Below are positions 5,260-8,562 of a DNA stretch of 8,562 nucleotides, in pieces. The position numbers and the translations under genes are program-made. This DNA comes from Oscillospiraceae bacterium. Its GTDB lineage: Bacteria; Bacillota; Clostridia; Oscillospirales; Ruminococcaceae. The notes beneath the pieces are model-generated. The model saw nothing but the letters and a program-made list of their open reading frames with translations. It searched no databases and was not told the origin of the DNA. The stretch spans positions 1-8,562 of the forward strand of contig JAUNBN010000046.1 of assembly GCA_030527085.1 (NCBI GenBank), given 5' to 3'. The first letter of the stretch is position 1; every line of letters begins with the position of its first letter.

Positions 5260-5781
5260 ATGAACAATTCTGTTTTGGACAATATTATTAAAAGGCGCAG
5301 CGTCCGCAGCTTTACAAACGAGGCGCTCACGCGCGAGGAGCTTGAGGCCGTTGTAAAGGCGGGCGTTTACGCGCCCACGGCGAAGCATATCGAGACGCGG
5401 CGCCTCACGGTGGTGACCGATAAAAGAATAATGCGCGCGCTCGAAAGGGAAATAGGCCGCCTTATCGGCAAGGAGGGCTACGGCTTTTACGACCCCGCGG
5501 CCTTTATCCTTGTGAGCGAGGACAGCGCCAATACGAACGGCCTTGCCAACTGCGCGTGCGCCATGCAGAACATGATGCTCGCGGCGAGCTCGCTGGGGCT
5601 GGGCTCGGTCTGGATAAATCAGTTCAAAGGCCTCTGCGGAGACGAGGGGCTGAGAGCGCTGCTCGACAGGCTGGAGATACCGGGAGAGCAGGAGGTCTGG
5701 GCCTGCCTTTCGCTGGGGCGGCCCGCGAAAGAGCCCGCGCAGGAAGAGAAGGACGAGACGGTCGTAAGGTGGTTTGAATAA
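5260..5781 (+). CDS. Small nitroreductase-family FMN oxidoreductase
   Basis: A 173-residue flavin reductase-like protein, expected to bind FMN as a dimer and use NAD(P)H; substrate unknown. Visible parts: the N-terminal phosphate-binding RRSVRSF (12-18), APTAKH at 38-43, the helix and strand ANCACAMQNMMLAASSLG (86-103) with GSVWI (105-109), and SLGRPAK (151-157) near the end. The usual APSAxNxQPW motif after the first helices is changed: HIETRRL follows APTAK, so one flavin or substrate contact region differs. The start at 5260 is preceded by AAGGGG ten bases away; the frame is open upstream to 5185, but that would begin before the predicted promoter's start point. KtrB begins 29 bases downstream, so co-transcription is likely. 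It is divergent from the exporter operon. Confidence 0.85.
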   Translation: MNNSVLDNIIKRRSVRSFTNEALTREELEAVVKAGVYAPTAKHIETRRLTVVTDKRIMRALEREIGRLIGKEGYGFYDPAAFILVSEDSANTNGLANCACAMQNMMLAASSLGLGSVWINQFKGLCGDEGLRALLDRLEIPGEQEVWACLSLGRPAKEPAQEEKDETVVRWFE

Positions 5782-5799
5782 GGCGCCGCTTTAAGCGCC
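5782..5799 (+). repeat. Short hairpin between nitroreductase and ktrB
   Basis: GGCGC (5782-5786) pairs with GCGCC (5795-5799) around an eight-base loop, immediately after the nitroreductase stop. The following bases are GAAAACTGTTT, too poor in T for a terminator. It leaves little room for a ribosome binding site before ktrB, whose start at 5811 has none of note, so the hairpin may affect ktrB translation or allow coupling. Confidence 0.35.
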
Positions 5800-5810
5800 G
5801 AAAACTGTTT

Positions 5811-7154
5811 ATGCTTAAGAAAAAAAAGCGCTTGAGCTACCCTATGCTCATAGCTCTGGGGTTCTTTGTGCTTATCTCGATAGGCACGCTGCTGCTTTTA
5901 ATTCCCGCCGCCTCGAGGGACGGCGAGCCGGTGCGTTTCATCGAGGCCGCCTTTACCGCCGTCTCGGCGAGCTGTGTCACGGGGCTTGTGGTGTTCGACA
6001 CCTATACCCAGTGGTCGCTCTTCGGGCAGCTGGTCATACTCGTTCTGATTCAAATAGGCGGGCTGGGCTTTATGACCGTGCTCACGCTCTTTTCGATGTT
6101 CCTCAAGCGCAAGATCGGCCTTACCGAGCGCTCGCTCATGCGCGAGAGCCTGAACACCATGTACGTCGGCGGCATAGTCCGCCTCACGAGGCGCATTCTG
6201 CTGGGGACGCTCATCTTCGAGGGCGCGGGGGCGCTGATTTTGTCGCTGCGCTTTGTGCCGCAGTTCGGCTTTTGGAAGGGCGTTTTCTGCGGTATCTTCC
6301 ACTCCGTCTCCGCCTTCTGCAACGCGGGCTTCGACATTCTCGGCCGCCTCGAGCCTTACGGTTCGCTCACTTCTTATGTAGGCGACCCGATAGTAATACT
6401 TACTATATCCGCGCTTATTATTATCGGCGGCATAGGCTTTTTCGTTTGGGACGACATCTACGAGCACCGGCTGAACTTCGGCAAATACAGCCTGCACACA
6501 AAGCTCGTGCTGGTCTCTACCCTGGTTCTTATAACCCTTCCCACGGTGCTCTTCCTCATTTTTGAGAACAACAATCTCTTCGCGGGAATGAGCGCGGACG
6601 ACAAGCTGCTCGGCGCCTTCTTCAGCGCCGTCACTCCGAGAACGGCGGGCTTCAACAGCGTGGACACTACCGCGCTCTCCACTGCCAGCCGCCTGCTCAC
6701 CGACGCGCTCATGTTCGTGGGCGGCAGCCCCGGCTCCACCGCGGGCGGCGTAAAGACTACTACGATAGTAATAATCATTCTGAGTCTCGTTTCCAGCCTG
6801 CGGGGCAGGGAGGACGAGGAGGCCTTCGGGCGCAGGCTTGAGGACGGCGCTCACAAGCGCGCGATGGCCGTTGTGACCGTCAACGGCGGGTTTATAATTC
6901 TGGCCTCTATTATAATCTGCGCCGCGCAGCCCGCGCTCGATTTGGGCGATGTTCTCTTCGAGACCTTTTCGGCCATAGGCACGGTAGGCATGAGCACCGG
7001 CATAACGCGCGAGCTGGGCGATTTGGGCCTTGCCGTTACGGCCTTTCTGATGTACGCGGGCAGGGTGGGCAGCCTCTCCTTCGCGCTGATGTTTACGGAG
7101 CTGCGCGAGGTGGCGCCCTTAAGGCGGCCCGTTGAGCGCGTCAATATAGGCTGA
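5811..7154 (+). CDS. ktrB: Potassium uptake membrane subunit KtrB (TrkH/KtrB family)
   Basis: A 447-residue membrane protein, the ion-translocating subunit of a Ktr-type potassium transporter. It has the four-fold membrane-pore-membrane plan: pore loops SCVTGLV (54-60), FCNAGFD (169-175), TPRTAGF (275-281) and GTVGMSTG (390-397), each with its filter glycine (58, 173, 280, 393). GGLGFMT (83-89) and the flexible loop PGSTAGGVKTTT (307-318), which gates the pore in this family, are intact. Length equals that of B. subtilis KtrB (about 445) and is below TrkH (about 480). Start at 5811 gives a basic N-terminus before the first helix; its ribosome binding site is weak. KtrA follows after 29 bases, making a complete two-gene system. 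Sodium coupling is usual for Ktr but not readable here. Confidence 0.95.
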   Translation: MLKKKKRLSYPMLIALGFFVLISIGTLLLLIPAASRDGEPVRFIEAAFTAVSASCVTGLVVFDTYTQWSLFGQLVILVLIQIGGLGFMTVLTLFSMFLKRKIGLTERSLMRESLNTMYVGGIVRLTRRILLGTLIFEGAGALILSLRFVPQFGFWKGVFCGIFHSVSAFCNAGFDILGRLEPYGSLTSYVGDPIVILTISALIIIGGIGFFVWDDIYEHRLNFGKYSLHTKLVLVSTLVLITLPTVLFLIFENNNLFAGMSADDKLLGAFFSAVTPRTAGFNSVDTTALSTASRLLTDALMFVGGSPGSTAGGVKTTTIVIIILSLVSSLRGREDEEAFGRRLEDGAHKRAMAVVTVNGGFIILASIIICAAQPALDLGDVLFETFSAIGTVGMSTGITRELGDLGLAVTAFLMYAGRVGSLSFALMFTELREVAPLRRPVERVNIG

Positions 7155-7183
7155 GTTTTTAAAATAGAAAGGCGGAATACTAT

Positions 7184-7837
7184 ATGAAAACCGCGCTAAT
7201 TATCGGAACGGGGCATTTCGGCTCCCATCTCGCGGAGCGCTTCTCGGAGCTGGGCAACGAGGTCATGATAGTAGACAGCAACGAGGACAACATGAAGCGC
7301 CTGCTGCCTTATGTAACCAGCGCGCAGGTCGGCGACTGCACGGACGAGAGCGTGCTCAAGGGGCTGGGGATAAAGAATTTCGATATCTGCTTTGTCTGCA
7401 TAGGCGACAGCTTCCAGAGCTCGCTGGAGGTCACGAGCCTTTTAAAGGACATGGGCGCAGAGCTTGTAGTAAGCCGCGCCACGGACGAGATACACGCCAA
7501 GTTCCTCTTGAAAAACGGCGCTGACAGCGTCATCTACCCCGAGCGGGACACGGCGCTGCGCATAGCCGCGCGCTATACCGCCAACAATGTGGTAGACTAT
7601 TTCGGTCTGAGCGAGGACGTCAGCATCTACGAGATACCCGTGCACAGCCAGTGGGCGGGGTCCTCTGTGCGCGACCTCGATTTCCGCGCGAACTATCAGG
7701 TGAATATACTTGCCACCAAAAAGGACGGCAAGATGGAGCTGCTCCTGAGCGGCGACCACGTTTTGCGCGAGGACGAGCACCTTTTGGTCATAGGCTATCA
7801 GGATCAGCTCCAAAAATTTCTTAAAAGGATAGATTAA
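7184..7837 (+). CDS. ktrA: Potassium uptake regulatory subunit KtrA (RCK domain)
   Basis: A 217-residue cytoplasmic protein forming an octameric ring that gates KtrB in response to bound nucleotide (ATP/ADP in known KtrA). The N-terminal RCK-N Rossmann fold has GTGHFG (8-13), acidic Asp31 at the end of the second strand and GDCTD (50-54). The C-terminal RCK-C domain runs from about 135 to 217. A single RCK unit and this length fit KtrA (about 222 in B. subtilis), not the double-unit TrkA of E. coli (458). The start has AAAGGCGG about eight bases upstream. It is the last gene of the nitroreductase-ktrB-ktrA unit. A weak stem AAGGC/GCCTT (7836-7852) follows without a T-run, so readthrough into the next operon is possible. 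No ydaO-type c-di-AMP riboswitch is recognised upstream of ktrB. Confidence 0.93.
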   Translation: MKTALIIGTGHFGSHLAERFSELGNEVMIVDSNEDNMKRLLPYVTSAQVGDCTDESVLKGLGIKNFDICFVCIGDSFQSSLEVTSLLKDMGAELVVSRATDEIHAKFLLKNGADSVIYPERDTALRIAARYTANNVVDYFGLSEDVSIYEIPVHSQWAGSSVRDLDFRANYQVNILATKKDGKMELLLSGDHVLREDEHLLVIGYQDQLQKFLKRID

Positions 7838-7850
7838 GGCTCAAAACGCC

Positions 7851-7879
7851 TTGCATTCCCGGCGATCAGGTGGTATAAT
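7851..7879 (+). promoter_or_regulatory. Strong sigma-A promoter of the rimP-nusA operon
   Basis: -35 TTGCAT (7851-7856), spacer of exactly 17, and -10 TATAAT (7874-7879) preceded by TGG, an extended -10. This is the best promoter in the window. It gives a leader of about 82 bases before rimP and sits only 14 bases after the ktrA stop. Confidence 0.85.
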
Positions 7880-7908
7880 CCTTAAGGTAGGATAGCAGGT
7901 AAGCAGAG

Positions 7909-7937
7909 AGAGTGGGGCCCCCCACTCTTTCCTTTGT
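7909..7937 (+). terminator. Leader hairpin with T-rich tail before rimP; possible attenuator
   Basis: AGAGTGGG (7909-7916) pairs with CCCACTCT (7921-7928) around GCCC, followed by TTTCCTTTGTCT, so it looks like a weak intrinsic terminator placed between the promoter and rimP. It may attenuate the operon, which encodes the termination/antitermination factor NusA, or end part of the transcription. The tail is broken by C and G, so full termination is unlikely. Confidence 0.5.
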
Positions 7938-7968
7938 CTGGGAGCATTCCTTGGAGTAAGGAGCGGTT

Positions 7969-8424
7969 ATGGCAAAAAAGACAAGCCCCGCCGAGGCGCT
8001 TTTCGAGGCCGCGGAGCCCATAGCGCGCGAGCTGGGCCTCAAGCTCTGGGACACCCTCTTTGTCAAGGAGGGCTCGTCCTGGCACCTTCGCGCCGTTATA
8101 GATAAAGACGGCGGCGTCAGCATAGACGACTGCGAAAAGCTCTCCCGCGCCCTCGACCCCATAGTGGACGCGCTGGACACGGGCGACAGGGAGTTCTGCT
8201 TTGAGGTTAGCTCTCCGGGCCTGGGCCGCGAGCTCAGAAGCAAAAGGCATATAGATGCCTACGTCGGCAGAGATATAAAGATAAAGCTCTACCGCGCCTT
8301 GGAGGGCAAGAGGGAACTGAACGGCGTTCTCGCGGCCTTCGACGGCGAGACGCTGACGCTGGAAAGCGGCGAGAGCTTAAAGCTCGCCGACTGCGCGAAG
8401 CTGAGCGCCGACGACGATTATTGA
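7969..8424 (+). CDS. rimP: Ribosome maturation factor RimP
   Basis: A 151-residue cytoplasmic factor for assembly of the 30S ribosomal subunit. The N-terminal alpha/beta domain has the typical strand pattern with LRAVIDKDGGVSIDDCEKLS (42-61), and FCFEVSSPGLGREL (76-89) is the family hallmark (EVSSPGLxRxL). The C-terminal SH3-like barrel covers about 95-145. Length is normal. The start has TAAGGAG five bases upstream, an excellent site. It is the first gene of the conserved rimP-nusA operon, with nusA starting 85 bases after its stop. Confidence 0.96.
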   Translation: MAKKTSPAEALFEAAEPIARELGLKLWDTLFVKEGSSWHLRAVIDKDGGVSIDDCEKLSRALDPIVDALDTGDREFCFEVSSPGLGRELRSKRHIDAYVGRDIKIKLYRALEGKRELNGVLAAFDGETLTLESGESLKLADCAKLSADDDY

Positions 8425-8467
8425 ACCCGTTGACCAAGAATAGTTTTAAAGAGAAAACACATAATTT

Positions 8468-8486
8468 CAGGGCGAGGCAGGCCCTG
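8468..8486 (+). repeat. Short hairpin between rimP and nusA
   Basis: CAGGGC (8468-8473) pairs with GCCCTG (8481-8486) around a seven-base loop, in the 85-base gap. No T-run follows, and the nusA ribosome binding site AAAGGAAAGG begins a few bases later. It may mark an mRNA processing site or influence nusA translation. TTGACC at 8430-8435 resembles a -35, but no -10 lies at a proper distance, so I do not call a promoter. Confidence 0.35.
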
Positions 8487-8509
8487 CGAGCGAAAGGAAA
8501 GGTAAAGCC

Positions 8510-8562
8510 ATGAACGCGGAATTTTTCGAGGCGCTGGCCCAGATAGAAAAGGAGAGGGAGAT
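8510..8562 (+). CDS. nusA: Transcription termination/antitermination factor NusA, N-terminal fragment
   Basis: Only the first 17 codons are in the window; the gene continues past the right edge. The residues MNAEFFEALAQIEKERE match the start of the NusA N-terminal RNA-polymerase-binding domain of Bacillota. The site AAAGGAAAGG lies upstream of the ATG. NusA binds RNA polymerase and affects pausing, termination and antitermination. Position right after rimP, the standard gene order, strongly supports the call despite the short length. Confidence 0.88.
   Translation, partial: MNAEFFEALAQIEKERE

Noticed and set aside
4959..5330. N-terminal extension of the exporter permease by 124 residues
   Set aside because: It overlaps the predicted promoter, the divergent nitroreductase gene and repeats; the family starts with a short cytoplasmic segment before the WRYRDL motif, as the ATG at 4958 gives.
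5898..6854. 318-codon frame on the minus strand inside ktrB
   Set aside because: Shadow of a clear KtrB gene; very rich in Arg, Glu and Ala, with no domain or ribosome binding site.
8430..8465. Internal promoter before nusA (TTGACC and CATAAT)
   Set aside because: The two boxes are 24 bases apart, too far for a sigma-A promoter.

Overview
The window looks like an ordinary chromosomal stretch from an anaerobic, fairly GC-rich member of the Bacillota, most likely class Clostridia. This rests on gene content (a rimP-nusA pair, a single-RCK KtrA with KtrB, a short Crp/Fnr regulator beside a thioredoxin-reductase-like flavoprotein), on purine-rich ribosome binding sites of the AGGAGG type, on extended -10 promoters, and on codons rich in G and C at third positions. 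No transposase, integrase, tRNA, rRNA or CRISPR array is visible.

Layout. Bases 1-125 hold a strong 16-bp stem with a T-run and a second small stem. Bases 126-1100 (minus) encode a lipoprotein sugar-binding protein of the galactose/glucose (MglB) type, with its own promoter and a structured leader. Bases 1101-1573 are non-coding: a minus-strand promoter, a stretch rich in inverted repeats, and a plus-strand -10 box with a leader hairpin. Bases 1574-3245 (plus) encode a thioredoxin-reductase-like flavoprotein and a Crp/Fnr regulator, separated by a perfect 15-bp hairpin. Bases 3297-4958 (minus) encode an ABC ATPase and its membrane partner, the two-gene exporter type used for surface polysaccharides or teichoic-acid-like polymers. 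Bases 4959-5259 are a divergent promoter region with a symmetric -10 box and nested direct repeats. Bases 5260-7837 (plus) encode a small nitroreductase, then KtrB and KtrA, a complete Ktr potassium uptake system. Bases 7838-8562 (plus) start the conserved rimP-nusA operon behind a near-consensus promoter and a leader hairpin; only the first 17 codons of nusA are inside.

How the genes relate. Four independent transcription units seem to be present: sugar uptake, redox (flavoprotein plus regulator), polymer export, and potassium uptake with a nitroreductase, followed by the translation/transcription housekeeping operon. I see no previously undescribed multi-gene system. The points most worth checking are the flavoprotein that keeps the CxxCD redox centre but lacks the usual NADPH-phosphate-binding motif, its regulator neighbour, the divergent promoter with the palindromic -10 and repeats, and the leader hairpin before rimP-nusA.
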